Shown: positions 34,332-43,474, counted from the stretch's first letter. The stretch is DNA of 64,000 nt from Paracoccus denitrificans (GCA_005768755.1 VAFL01000006.1:1-64000), one strand, 5' to 3'. Numbers and translations are program-made. The notes: generated by a model from the sequence alone, not told the origin.

Positions 34332-35573
34332 CTAACGCGCGCGCACCATTCCCGCAGCGACGCTGGCGGAGATTGCCAGAAGCCAGGGCATGATCCAGAA
34401 CCGCCCGTAATAATGCGTGATACCCATCTGCGCAAAGGCGAACATGGTCACGATGGTCAGCGTCAGCACACCGAACCACCGTGTTTCCTGACGGTGCCAG
34501 ACCGGAAATGCCAGATAGATGGCGGTCATCACCAACACGAAATGCCCCATCAGGCTGACCAGACCGCCCTCGGCCAGAAGCAGCAGGTACGCATTATGCA
34601 CCGGCGCGTCATAGGCGCTGATAACGCGATACTGATCCGCGCCAAGGCCCAGCAGAATGGTATTGCGGGTCAGGGCGAAAGCTTCGCGCATCAGGGCCAC
34701 GCGATCATCGAATGTCCCTGCCTCACTGACATCGCCGGATTCCAGCGCGCCGAAGACGCGTTCCAGAAAGATTTCGGGCAGGAACAGATGGCCCCACAGG
34801 TGTACGACAACACCCAGCACCGCCACCGCAATCACCAGTCGCAGCAGCACGCCGAGCGCACCGCTGAACAGCGCCAGACAGATAATCCCGATTGCCGCCA
34901 GCATGAATCCCGAATTCGATCCTGTCAGCAACAGGCCCCAGGCCAGCGGCGCCAGCAAAAAGGGCAACAACCAGCCACGAATCTCGCCAACAAAATACAG
35001 CCAAAGCGTGAAGGTGATCGACATCGCAGCCAATGCCGCCGTGGCATTTTCACGCTCGACCAGACCGGCGAGACGACCATTACGGCTGACGAAGCGAAGG
35101 TCTTCGGGCGTGTAGGATACGGCATAAGCGCCGTGCAGCATGACCACGATCATCGACAGGACGAAGACCTTGATCAGCAAAATCACTTCGTCACGGTCGC
35201 GCTGCAGGACAAGAACCGGAAGCAGCAGCAACGAAAAGCAGTATTGCCCGACAACGACCAGCCCGTTCACCAGGTTGCCGTTCATCGCCGATCCAAGGAT
35301 CAGGCCACCGGTCATCATCAGAACACCGATCAGCCAGCCAGCAGTCGCATTGCCGAACGGGTATAAAGGCAAACGCTTCTGGACCAGCATGAGCAGCAAT
35401 GTCAGCATCGCGAAGGCATCGCCAAGCGTAATGTAGCCAAAGCTCGCGCGCAGGTAATTCAGCGGCGACAGGAACACGGTGATGCAGACCAGAACCAGAT
35501 CCAGCCGCCACACCCGCCCCGCAGTTACGGGCGCGTCGTGAAGCGGTCCTTCGGGAAGGGCAAGCGTTCTCAT
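34332..35573 (-). CDS. O-antigen ligase / polymerase-like membrane protein (Wzy_C type)
   Basis: A 413-residue polytopic membrane protein with about ten hydrophobic helices. A large periplasmic loop contains RVFGALESGDVSEAGTFDDR and LGLGADQYRVISAYDAPVHNAYLLLLAEGG. The HNAYL-type segment is typical of WaaL and Wzy_C proteins, which join polymer to an acceptor or polymerise repeat units. It lies at the left end of the polysaccharide locus and diverges from a glycosyltransferase. The start at 35573 (MRTLALPE) is preferred to an upstream frame opening; the ribosome binding site is weak. Polymerase and ligase cannot be told apart from sequence alone. Confidence 0.85.
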   Translation of the reverse strand: MRTLALPEGPLHDAPVTAGRVWRLDLVLVCITVFLSPLNYLRASFGYITLGDAFAMLTLLLMLVQKRLPLYPFGNATAGWLIGVLMMTGGLILGSAMNGNLVNGLVVVGQYCFSLLLLPVLVLQRDRDEVILLIKVFVLSMIVVMLHGAYAVSYTPEDLRFVSRNGRLAGLVERENATAALAAMSITFTLWLYFVGEIRGWLLPFLLAPLAWGLLLTGSNSGFMLAAIGIICLALFSGALGVLLRLVIAVAVLGVVVHLWGHLFLPEIFLERVFGALESGDVSEAGTFDDRVALMREAFALTRNTILLGLGADQYRVISAYDAPVHNAYLLLLAEGGLVSLMGHFVLVMTAIYLAFPVWHRQETRWFGVLTLTIVTMFAFAQMGITHYYGRFWIMPWLLAISASVAAGMVRAR

Positions 35574-35718
35574 CTTTTCGGGCGCTTTCCACAGGCGGCA
35601 CGACAATTATGTTCCGCGCAAGCGCTTGCGGCAAGACGCTTTGTGATGCAGCCTTTGCGTGGTAAAGATATTGTCATTCTAGTGACTTGGCGCCACCGCC
35701 GTTTAATGAGTTCTGACC

Positions 35719-36894
35719 ATGGACAGGATCCGCATCCTCTATCCGTTCGCCGGCGATACAGGACTTGGCGGCAGCCACGTCTCTGCACTCGGGTTGATCA
35801 GGGGGCTGGACCCTGACCGGTTTGAACCCCGGATTCTGATCCACCGGCAGGCGGGCGCGGTCGGGGAATACTTCCGCGATATGGGTCTTGCAATCGAAGT
35901 GGTGCCGGATCTGCCCCTGATGCGCACCCCCAACTATCCGCGCGAGGGCGACATCCGGCCGGCAGGCTATTTCCTGCGCCTCGTCCCGCGGCTGATGAAG
36001 GAAATGCGGCGGATCAATCCCCAGATCGTTCACACCAACGAAGGGCGTCTGCATACCAACTGGTCGATCCCCACGCGGCTGTCGGGGCGCAAGCATCTGT
36101 GGCACCACCGCCAGGACCCGCGCGCCTTCGGGATCAACAAACTGGCGCCGCTCACGGCCAGCCGAATTGTCAGCGTCTCTCAATTCGCGCTTCCGGTGAA
36201 GCCCGTGCGCCCGATTGCCGGACGCTACGACATTGTGCGCAGCCCGTTCGACTTCTCGGCCCCGCTGCCCGACAACGCCGCCGCACGCCAGATGATCCTT
36301 GAACAGCTGAGTTTGCCGCAGGATACGCTGCTTCTGGGCTGGTTCGGCACCCTGGTGGAACGCAAGAAGCCGGTCCGCTTCGTCGAGGCCGTCGCCGAAA
36401 TCCAGCAGGCTATCCCGGACCGCCCTGTACACGGCCTTCTGTTCGGCGGAAGTGACGAGGCTGACCCGACTCAGCGCCAGCAATGCCTGGATATGGCAGC
36501 AGCGCGCGGCATCACTGACCGGATTCACATGATGGGCTTTCGCAACCCTATCCAAGACTACATGGCCGGGGTCGACTTCTATCTGGTTACCGCGATCAAC
36601 GAACCTTTCGGACGCACCCTGATTGAGGCAATGCACCTGGGCACACTGGTCATCGCAACCGAACATGGCGGCAACCCTGAAGCGATTACTGACGGGATGA
36701 ACGGCTTTCTGGTGCCGCCAGAGGACCCCCACGCCTTTGTCGCGCCGGTCATCGCGCTGGCAACCGACCCTGCACAAATGCAGAAAGTGGTCGATACAGC
36801 GCGCGCCCATGTCCTGGCAAACTACGGCCAGGAGGTGCATGTTCGTCAGATTTCCCGCATCTACGCGCAGTTGGCTGGTGCGGCGCAGCCCTAG
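35719..36894 (+). CDS. Glycosyltransferase family 4
   Basis: A 391-residue GT-B glycosyltransferase. The N-terminal half opens with ILYPFAGDTGLGGSHVSALG, and the C-terminal GT1/GT4 domain has LLGWFGTLVERKKPVRFVEA and NEPFGRTLIEAMHLGTLVIA, which contains the E-x7-E nucleotide-sugar binding motif. It transfers a sugar from an NDP donor to a lipid-linked glycan on the cytoplasmic side of the membrane. It ends against the convergent response regulator gene, with a perfect palindrome across its stop codon. Confidence 0.92.
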   Translation: MDRIRILYPFAGDTGLGGSHVSALGLIRGLDPDRFEPRILIHRQAGAVGEYFRDMGLAIEVVPDLPLMRTPNYPREGDIRPAGYFLRLVPRLMKEMRRINPQIVHTNEGRLHTNWSIPTRLSGRKHLWHHRQDPRAFGINKLAPLTASRIVSVSQFALPVKPVRPIAGRYDIVRSPFDFSAPLPDNAAARQMILEQLSLPQDTLLLGWFGTLVERKKPVRFVEAVAEIQQAIPDRPVHGLLFGGSDEADPTQRQQCLDMAAARGITDRIHMMGFRNPIQDYMAGVDFYLVTAINEPFGRTLIEAMHLGTLVIATEHGGNPEAITDGMNGFLVPPEDPHAFVAPVIALATDPAQMQKVVDTARAHVLANYGQEVHVRQISRIYAQLAGAAQP

Positions 36895-36902
36895 GGCTGC
36901 GC
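36883..36902. terminator. Perfect 20-base palindrome between convergent genes
   Basis: The sequence from 36883 to 36902 is self-complementary, with 8-base arms GCGCAGCC and GGCTGCGC around CTAG. It spans the stop codon of the glycosyltransferase and lies 2 bases from the stop of the convergent response regulator. It could act as a two-way transcription barrier, although no T tract follows on either strand. Confidence 0.5.
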
Positions 36903-36904
36903 GA

Positions 36905-38005
36905 TCAGCCGCGGCCTGACCCGGATTTCTGGACCAGATGAACCGCACGCAGCATGTTGATAAGGTCGGATTGCCGGGTCGAGCCGCTTTTCTGGTAAAT
37001 ATTGCGCAGATGATAATTCACCGTGGGCTTGGCGATTCCCATCAGGTCGCCGATCTGATCAAGACGCAGCCCTTCGGCCAGAAAACCCGCCAGACGCAGC
37101 TCTGTCGGGGTCAGGCCGATGGCTTCGCTGACCAGATCCCAGCCCAATGTGCCGCCATGGCTTGACGGGAATATCATCGCAGCCAGCACCGCCTCGGTGC
37201 CATCCCCCTCGGTCAACTGCAGCACCGCGACGAACAGGTGCTGAGCCGCGTTCGACCGAGAGACGCCGACCGGGATCATCCTGAAATCAAGAACAGCACC
37301 ACCCGATCTTGGTTGATCGCCACTGTCGCGCGTGGATTGACCGGAATGGCGCATGACCCAGCCGCGCACGGTCGCCGCGTTGGCCCGCGTCAACTGCTTG
37401 GCCGCATGGTTGCTGAAGATCGGATTGCCATGCGAATCGAATATGATCACGCCGAAAGACAGACGGTCCAGCAGCGCGTGATAGGCAACCAGACGGCCGC
37501 GTCCGTTCGTTTTGGCGGGATGCGTCCAAAGGGCGGCCCGCATGCGGGCGGCCAGACGGATCTGTGCCTCGACAGAGGCAACCAGAAGCTCCAGATCTAC
37601 GGGCATGACGATGAAGTCATCAGCGCCGGCCTGTTTGCCTGCGATAATATCCGCGCGATCGCCGAACTCCGACATGACGATGATCGGCATTTCGGCCAGA
37701 TCTTCCCGTTCGCGCCGGATCAGCTGCATCAATGCCATGCCCTCGTGCCCGGGTAGGGCCTGATCGCACAACATGGCATCAGGCGGCGCCACGGCAAGCT
37801 GGAACAGGGCGCTGTCGGAGTTGGCCGCACCAAGCGCGCGATAGCCACGCTGGCGAAACCCGCCAAGCAGCAGATCACTCAGCGCGGGATCAGCGGTGCA
37901 GACCATGATTCGCCGCGCCGTATCACGTTCAGCGCCATCGGGCTGGTCAAGCTCAGTGTCGGCGGCAATCGCCGCGCCATTCGAACCCTGCTCACCCGGC
38001 GGCAT
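36905..38005 (-). CDS. Atypical response regulator, receiver plus LuxR helix-turn-helix
   Basis: A 366-residue protein with a receiver-like domain, a PAS-like middle (LDRLSFGVIIFDSHGNPIF) and a C-terminal LuxR/GerE helix-turn-helix (LTPTELRLAGFLAEGLRLDQIGDLMG and so on). The presumed phospho-acceptor is Asp81 in CDQALPG and Ser112 follows, but the invariant receiver Lys is Met134 in DDFIVMP and the N-terminal acidic pair is reduced to one Asp. So ordinary phosphorylation switching is doubtful. The start is ATG at 38005, inside the end of the aminotransferase gene, which implies coupling. It probably regulates the polysaccharide locus. No histidine kinase is in the window. Confidence 0.82.
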   Translation of the reverse strand: MPPGEQGSNGAAIAADTELDQPDGAERDTARRIMVCTADPALSDLLLGGFRQRGYRALGAANSDSALFQLAVAPPDAMLCDQALPGHEGMALMQLIRREREDLAEMPIIVMSEFGDRADIIAGKQAGADDFIVMPVDLELLVASVEAQIRLAARMRAALWTHPAKTNGRGRLVAYHALLDRLSFGVIIFDSHGNPIFSNHAAKQLTRANAATVRGWVMRHSGQSTRDSGDQPRSGGAVLDFRMIPVGVSRSNAAQHLFVAVLQLTEGDGTEAVLAAMIFPSSHGGTLGWDLVSEAIGLTPTELRLAGFLAEGLRLDQIGDLMGIAKPTVNYHLRNIYQKSGSTRQSDLINMLRAVHLVQKSGSGRG

Positions 38006-39164
38006 CTGAGAGAACCTCAAGCAAGGTTGCGCTTACCTGATCCAGCTCCGCCTCGGTCCAGGTCGGGTCGACGAGAAAGGCCAGAGAGGTTTCGCCCAGT
38101 TCAGCCGCGACAGGAAGCGGTGCCGGTGGACGGTTGGCGGGATCGGCGAAGATGGCTTCGCGATATATTTCCGAACAGCTGCCCGAAAAGATGGTGACGC
38201 CACGTGCCGCAACCTCGGCCAGGATGCGGTCGCGGTCCCAACCTGTCGCAACGGCTTCGGGGCGCAGATAGGCATAGAAGCGATACCATGCCGGGGTCAC
38301 GGCTGCGGGCGGTTGCGGGACACGCAATGCCGACGACTGGCCAAGGGCGCGGGTCAGCCGTGCCGCGTTCGCGCTACGCATGGCCTGCCATTCCGGAAGG
38401 CGCCGCAATTGCACCCGACCTATGGCTGCAGACGGGCCCGTCATGCGCAGGTTGGTGCCTGGTCCGGCTGCATGAAGCCAGCGAAATCCCGGCGCAGGAT
38501 CAGGCGCAAACACAAGGGCGCGATCCTTGCCATGATCCTTGAAGCTCCACATCCGGTCGTAAAGCGCATCGTCGTTGGTCACGATCATGCCACCTTCGCC
38601 ACCAGTCGACATGATCTTGTCCTGGCAGAAGGAATAGGACCCAACTGTGCCGAAGCCGCCCAGAATACGGTCGCCAATCCGCGCACCATGGGACTGTGCA
38701 CAATCTTCGATCACCCACAGGCCATTTGCATCGGCAAGGGCCATGATCCCGACCATGTCGCATGGCCATCCCCCCAGATGGACAGGAATGATCCCCCGCG
38801 TGCGCGATGTTATCAGGGGGGCGATGGTTTCCGGTGTGATATTGCCGCTGTCAGGATCGACATCCGCAAAGACCGGCCGCCCGCCGGCCAACAGGACGCA
38901 GCTGGCCGAAACGACGAAACTGCGCGGGCTGACGATCACCTCGTCCCCTTCCGCCAGATCCAGCGCGCGCAGCGCCGCATCCAGCGTCAACGAACCGTTT
39001 GCCATCGCGATTGCATGCTCTGTTCCACAATGGGCGGCAAATTCATCTTCGAACGCGCGGACATCCGGGCCCGTCCAGGCGTTCACCTTGCCAGAGCGCA
39101 GCACATCGCTGACTGCGGAAATTTGTTCGTCGTCGAAAACCGGCCAAGTCTGGGGTCGCTGCAT
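37992..39164 (-). CDS. DegT/DnrJ/EryC1/StrS-family sugar aminotransferase
   Basis: A 390-residue PLP enzyme that aminates a nucleotide-linked keto-sugar. The family pattern EHAIAMANGSLTLDAALRAL, IIPVHLGGWPCDM and VIEDCAQSHGA precedes the PLP lysine Lys183 in SFCQDKIMSTGGEGGMI. Such enzymes convert the 4-keto product of a 4,6-dehydratase into a 4-amino sugar. Here the dehydratase is at 47.2 kb and a formyltransferase is two genes upstream in the same operon. The start is 3 bases from the deacetylase stop. Confidence 0.93.
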   Translation of the reverse strand: MQRPQTWPVFDDEQISAVSDVLRSGKVNAWTGPDVRAFEDEFAAHCGTEHAIAMANGSLTLDAALRALDLAEGDEVIVSPRSFVVSASCVLLAGGRPVFADVDPDSGNITPETIAPLITSRTRGIIPVHLGGWPCDMVGIMALADANGLWVIEDCAQSHGARIGDRILGGFGTVGSYSFCQDKIMSTGGEGGMIVTNDDALYDRMWSFKDHGKDRALVFAPDPAPGFRWLHAAGPGTNLRMTGPSAAIGRVQLRRLPEWQAMRSANAARLTRALGQSSALRVPQPPAAVTPAWYRFYAYLRPEAVATGWDRDRILAEVAARGVTIFSGSCSEIYREAIFADPANRPPAPLPVAAELGETSLAFLVDPTWTEAELDQVSATLLEVLSDAAG

Positions 39165-39167
39165 GGT

Positions 39168-39854
39168 TTATTCCACTATCCGGATGGTGACGAAACCCTC
39201 GGCCGCGCGGCGATGCACAGTCGCACCCCGCAGCGTCGCAAGCGCCGTCAGCGTCGCGACCGAACGTTCGTGGGGCGGGGCCTTCTGCTGACTTTCGAAA
39301 CAGGCAAACGCGTCAAGTTTGCGCTGCAGGGTATCTGAGATGTCGATGAACAGGTTGGGCAGGAAGCCCGGCGTCAGATACGGCGCGTTCCAGTTGGTTT
39401 CGGACAGCGTCTCGTACGCGAATATGCGGGTCGGATAATCGTGCTGATGAGGCCGCGCAGAGACGAGCGCGGACAGGAAGCTAAGCTGGTGGTCCAGGTG
39501 AATATCGCCCGGATGAGGCGCGAAAATCGTGCGCGCATCGGTCTGCCGCACCACGTCCGAGATCGCGCGGTTCAATTCGGTATGGGCGTATTCCCCAAGC
39601 TCTGCCGCCGGGCAATCAAGGTAATGTGTCTGCGTGACCCCCAGCACGGCATGGGCTCCGGCAGCTTCAGCCCGGACGCCCGCCACCTGTTCAGCCGCGA
39701 AACGCGGCGCGCGGCCAGTTGTGACAATGGCGACATGCACGTCTGCCCCTGCGTCGCTCAGCCGCGCGATCGTGCCACCGACGCCCAGAACCTCGTCATC
39801 AGGATGCGGGGCGACCACCAGAACGGGGCCATAGTCTTTCAGCCCATCAACCAT
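39168..39854 (-). CDS. PIG-L-family N-acetylglucosamine-type deacetylase
   Basis: A 228-residue zinc-dependent deacetylase. The LmbE/PIG-L signature VVAPHPDDEVLGVGGT supplies His, Asp-Asp and Glu, and the third zinc ligand is in PHPGDIHLDHQLSF. It probably removes an acetyl group from an N-acetyl-amino sugar. The start at 39854 gives an ATGA overlap with the formyltransferase gene, so the upstream frame extension to 39938 is not used. It lies between the formyltransferase and aminotransferase genes in one operon. Confidence 0.9.
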   Translation of the reverse strand: MVDGLKDYGPVLVVAPHPDDEVLGVGGTIARLSDAGADVHVAIVTTGRAPRFAAEQVAGVRAEAAGAHAVLGVTQTHYLDCPAAELGEYAHTELNRAISDVVRQTDARTIFAPHPGDIHLDHQLSFLSALVSARPHQHDYPTRIFAYETLSETNWNAPYLTPGFLPNLFIDISDTLQRKLDAFACFESQQKAPPHERSVATLTALATLRGATVHRRAAEGFVTIRIVE

Positions 39855-40762
39855 CAGTTCTTCCCCAATATCGAATGGCGTGCCAGCCGCTCTGGCCCGC
39901 TCCAGCCGGTCAGTTCGACGCAGCATCCGTCGCCGCACATGACGGTGATATTGCGGCCGTCGATATCCTGCACCTGCCCGGGCAGGCCGATATAGCGGCC
40001 GACGCGCGCATCAATGCGGGCCGAAGTGATGGTTAACACGGCACCTTTCGCGTCGCGGGTCGAAGCGCCGGGATAAGGGGGGCCGACCGCACGGATCAAC
40101 CGCTCGATTTCCGTTGCGGGACGGGACCAGTCGATTTCGCCATCCTCGGGACGGCGGCGCGCACAGATGGTTGCACGACTGTCGTCCTGAGACTGCGCCG
40201 GACGCTTGCCCGCGGCAAGATCAGTCAACAGCGCGGGCAAAAGACGCACAATTTCATCCACCGCGCGATCATAAAGCCCGCGCGCATCAATGGTCGCTGG
40301 ATCGATGTCAAAAACCGACTGGGCTGCAATGTCGCCGTCATCGACACCTTCAGCGACCCAGAAAAGCGTCGCACCGCCCTGTTCCTGTCCCGTCAGAATC
40401 TGCCACGGAATGACTGCCCGACCCCGCATCTTCGGCAGGGGGGCGGGATGAAACCCCAATACCCCAATGCGCGGAAGTGCCAGCATTTCGGGCCCGACAA
40501 GCTGCGACCAACCGATGATCATGATCAGGTCGGGTGCCATGTCCCGCAGCGTCGCCATCAACGCGGAATCGTCGCTGCGCGCCACCCGGAGAATCGGAAT
40601 TCCGCGCGACTCTGCAATGGGTCCGAGATCGAAGAAATCAGAGTGGTTGGCCGCCTTTTCCAGCGGCAGCGATACGACCAGATCTGGCGCATGGCCAGCA
40701 TCACATATCGCGCCAAGCGCTTTGGCAGAGCCTTCGACAGCACCGATGAACACGGCTTTCAT
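39854..40762 (-). CDS. Formyltransferase (methionyl-tRNA formyltransferase-like, probably sugar N-formyltransferase)
   Basis: A 302-residue member of the formyltransferase fold. It begins MKAVFIGAVEGSAKAL and has the folate-site segment GFHPAPLPKMRGRAVIPWQ with His105, then GVDDGDI with Asp141. In FMT and ArnA the segment reads N-x-H; here the Asn position is Gly103. The C-terminal part (PEDGEIDWSRPATEIERLIRA) resembles the FMT linker. It sits between a phosphoglycosyl transferase and a PIG-L deacetylase with ATGA overlaps on both sides, so a role on an amino sugar is likely, with N10-formyl-THF as donor. It is not the housekeeping Fmt, judging by context. Confidence 0.85.
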   Translation of the reverse strand: MKAVFIGAVEGSAKALGAICDAGHAPDLVVSLPLEKAANHSDFFDLGPIAESRGIPILRVARSDDSALMATLRDMAPDLIMIIGWSQLVGPEMLALPRIGVLGFHPAPLPKMRGRAVIPWQILTGQEQGGATLFWVAEGVDDGDIAAQSVFDIDPATIDARGLYDRAVDEIVRLLPALLTDLAAGKRPAQSQDDSRATICARRRPEDGEIDWSRPATEIERLIRAVGPPYPGASTRDAKGAVLTITSARIDARVGRYIGLPGQVQDIDGRNITVMCGDGCCVELTGWSGPERLARHSILGKN

Positions 40763-41403
40763 TGGTTGACCTCTAACGATGCGCCGTAGTTTCGGCTGGC
40801 CCATTCGGTCGCCTGTCGCAACCGGCTGTCATCGCGGATCTCTCCGCGCAGGGGCACCAGCAGGGTTTCCGCCAGCACGCGCATGTCCAGCAGAAAACTG
40901 CGATGCGCGACGTACCACAGATCCATGGCGAGCTTTTCGGTATTGCTGAGCCGGGTGTTGCCATTGACCTGCGACCAGCCTGTCAGGCCCGGCCGAACGG
41001 AATTGCGCTGCACGCCAAGCGCACCGAATTCAGCAAGTGTCTGGGGCAGCAGCGGCCGCGGCCCGACAAGCGCCATCTGACCAAGAAGCACAAAAAAAAG
41101 CTGCGGAAGTTCATCAAGACGCAAGGCGCGGATCAGCTTGGTCAACCTTGTTTGCCGAAGTTCATCGGCCAGCAATTCGCCCTGCGAATCGCGCTGATCC
41201 GTCATGGTACGAAACTTTCCGATCAGAATTTCCCGGCCATTCAAACCGGCCCGTCTCTGACGAAAGATAATTGGCGATCCAAGTTGAAGATAAATTATTA
41301 ATGCAACAATAAGTTGAAAAGGTACGGATACCAAACACATCAATAAAGCAAAAGACAACTCCAGAGATCGTGACACGAAACCAACCCGCCAATTCAGCCA
41401 CAC
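40759..41403 (-). CDS. Phosphoglycosyl transferase, PglC-type sugar transferase
   Basis: A 214-residue monotopic phosphoglycosyl transferase that starts glycan assembly by moving sugar-1-phosphate onto undecaprenyl phosphate. An N-terminal re-entrant helix (LELSFALLMCLVSVPFQLIV) is followed by GSPIIFRQRRAGLNGREI, KFRTM, the catalytic pair Asp97-Glu98 in RLDELPQL, and GPRPLLPQ. Its size fits the small PglC class. The start codon is GTG at 41403; no ATG is in frame before the upstream stop, and the ribosome binding site is weak. It is the first gene of a five-gene minus-strand run ending with the response regulator. Confidence 0.92.
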   Translation of the reverse strand: MWLNWRVGFVSRSLELSFALLMCLVSVPFQLIVALIIYLQLGSPIIFRQRRAGLNGREILIGKFRTMTDQRDSQGELLADELRQTRLTKLIRALRLDELPQLFFVLLGQMALVGPRPLLPQTLAEFGALGVQRNSVRPGLTGWSQVNGNTRLSNTEKLAMDLWYVAHRSFLLDMRVLAETLLVPLRGEIRDDSRLRQATEWASRNYGASLEVNQ

Positions 41404-41665
41404 CGCATACGTAACATGCTGACCTCATTAGTTAATGCATGAGAATGCAATTATCCAACTATCAGCAGGACCATGTTGCGATATGGCCCGATCTATTTCA
41501 AGAATTGATTTGCAAGGCGGCGTTTCTACACTAGGCTGCGCTTGTGACCATGTTCCAAACCAATAATGAGTAGATGATTCAATTTCAGGTTGCATATTCG
41601 GCCTTGTTTCATTCACGGCCGGTTGATGGTCGCAATTTCGCGTGGATGCAGCACGCGTGGCAGTT
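41404..41665. other. Divergent regulatory region of the polysaccharide locus
   Basis: An AT-rich stretch of about 260 bases between the phosphoglycosyl transferase (minus) and copolymerase (plus) operons, so it should hold both promoters. A small palindrome CATTAGTTAATG lies at 41426-41437, about 25 bases before the minus-strand start. A 62-residue minus-strand frame at 41428-41616 shows no support. I cannot assign promoter boxes with confidence. Confidence 0.5.
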
Positions 41666-43474
41666 ATGAACAGTCCGCCCAGATCCCCTCGTGTCGCAAT
41701 GCGTCAAGGCGCGCCCCGGACGGAACGTCTGGACAGCGAGGAATTCGTCCAGCTTTTGCGACGCAATATCTGGCTGATATTGCTGGTCGTCATCATCGTC
41801 ATGGGTGGAACCTTTTTCTACCTGCAGCGACAGACCCCGATGTACCGGGCCGAATCAGCGATGGCCCTCACCACGTCCGAAGTGCGCATCAGCCAGGTCG
41901 ATACGCAGATGGAAGTGTACGATCTGACACGCGCGCGTGTGGAAACCGAACTGGACCGTCTGCGCTCTCGTAACTTCGTCGAACGGGTGGCCGATGGGCT
42001 GGACCTGTTCAAGGACCCGACCTTTCTGCCTGAAAGCGACGGCAACGCCCCGATCGGCAGCCCCGAGCGCAAGCGCGAGGTCGTGGACAAGATCCTCGGC
42101 TCTTACGAGTTGGAGCGTTCGGGCGAAAGCCTGGTCATCTCGGTGATTGCGGAGTCGACCTCGCCTCAGCGTTCGGCAGATATCGCCAATGCGGTCGTGA
42201 AGGCCTTCGTGAACGCATCGGTTGACGACCAGACCGAGGTGATTGAACGCTCGGTCAATTATCTGCGCGAACAGATCGAATCGATCGGCGAGGAGCTGAC
42301 GCAGGGTCAGATGGATCTCGCGGCTTTCATTCGCGATAATCAACTGGACGACGCGGAACTGTCGGGCAAGCTGCGGCGCGAACGCTCTCATACTGCTTCG
42401 GTGATCGAGGTGATGGACAGCCGCAACGAAGGTAACAGCGCCGAACGCCAACGTCTGCAGGCAGATCTGGAAAACCTTGATGCTCAGCTGTCATCGCGCA
42501 CGCTCAGTGAGCTGCAGCTTGCCCGGCGGAATCTCGGGATCGAGCTGATGAACACCCGCTATGAAACGGCCGTCGAGCGGCTGAATCAGCTGGAACCGCA
42601 GCTGGACCACGTTGATGCGGATGCCCGGCAGATCACTGTCGCCGAGGTGCCGCTGGTTCCGTTCCGCCCGAATATCCCGACCACCATGGCGATGGCCTTG
42701 CCGGCAGGCGTCATCCTTGGCTTTATCCTTGCCCTGCTGCGCAGCACCATGAGCCGGCAGATCTGGAACGGCGCACAGGCCACCCATGTCAGCCAGTTGC
42801 CGAATCTGGGTAACCTGCCTCGCATTCCGCGTCGTGGTCTGATGCGCCGTCTGCGGCCGATCGCATTCGTTCACAACTTTCCACGTTCCGGTTTCACCGA
42901 GGCGATGCGTTCGCTTCTGACGGTCTGGTTCGGCCAAAATGGCCGCGAAGCGACGCCGCGCGTCGTGATGATCACCTCGGCCCTGCCCCACGAAGGCAAA
43001 TTGATAGATTTCGACAGCCGCCGCACCGGTGCCAGCCGGATCGTCGGTGCCGATGGTGATCCCGCGTCGCTGATGGATATGACCCAAGGGGAAATGTCCG
43101 TCGAAGAAGCCCGGATGCCCGTCAGTGCTGAATGCGATTTCGATTTCATCGCTTTCGACCAGGAAACGCGGCTCACACCCGCTGTCGTCAGCGATTTCAG
43201 CCAGACCGTTCTTCCCAGAATGCTGGAAAATTATGACCTGATCGTGCTTGATACCCCGCCGGCGCTTGGGCTTGCGGATGCTGCGCGACTGGGGACGCTG
43301 GCCGATTCGACACTGATCGTCGTGCGTTCGGGAAAGACACCCGAAAATGCCTTGCGTCAGGGTGTCGAGCGGTTGGAGGACAGCGGCGTGTCCCTTGCCG
43401 GCACAGTGGTCAACGATATCGAGCCGCGTCGCTATCGCCAACTGAACCTTGGCGGCAGCAATGCGTATTATTGA
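41666..43474 (+). CDS. Wzz/Wzc-like polysaccharide copolymerase with degenerate BY-kinase domain
   Basis: A 602-residue PCP-2a-type protein that controls chain length and export. An N-terminal helix (residues 34-53), a long periplasmic coiled-coil part and a second helix near 340-360 match the Wzz domain. The cytoplasmic tail resembles a bacterial tyrosine kinase: SALPHEGK, LIDFDSRR, and NYDLIVLDTPPAL (Walker B). But Walker A Lys445 is followed directly by LIDFD; the usual T/S and the next roughly 19 residues are absent, as if an in-frame deletion occurred after base 43000. ATP binding is doubtful. The C-terminus ends NAYY. First gene of copolymerase-lyase-OPX-sulfotransferase. Confidence 0.87.
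   Translation: MNSPPRSPRVAMRQGAPRTERLDSEEFVQLLRRNIWLILLVVIIVMGGTFFYLQRQTPMYRAESAMALTTSEVRISQVDTQMEVYDLTRARVETELDRLRSRNFVERVADGLDLFKDPTFLPESDGNAPIGSPERKREVVDKILGSYELERSGESLVISVIAESTSPQRSADIANAVVKAFVNASVDDQTEVIERSVNYLREQIESIGEELTQGQMDLAAFIRDNQLDDAELSGKLRRERSHTASVIEVMDSRNEGNSAERQRLQADLENLDAQLSSRTLSELQLARRNLGIELMNTRYETAVERLNQLEPQLDHVDADARQITVAEVPLVPFRPNIPTTMAMALPAGVILGFILALLRSTMSRQIWNGAQATHVSQLPNLGNLPRIPRRGLMRRLRPIAFVHNFPRSGFTEAMRSLLTVWFGQNGREATPRVVMITSALPHEGKLIDFDSRRTGASRIVGADGDPASLMDMTQGEMSVEEARMPVSAECDFDFIAFDQETRLTPAVVSDFSQTVLPRMLENYDLIVLDTPPALGLADAARLGTLADSTLIVVRSGKTPENALRQGVERLEDSGVSLAGTVVNDIEPRRYRQLNLGGSNAYY

Noticed and set aside
41428..41616. A 62-residue minus-strand frame between the divergent polysaccharide operons
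   Set aside because: It lies in an AT-rich promoter region with no ribosome binding site or family. Regulatory DNA is the simpler reading.
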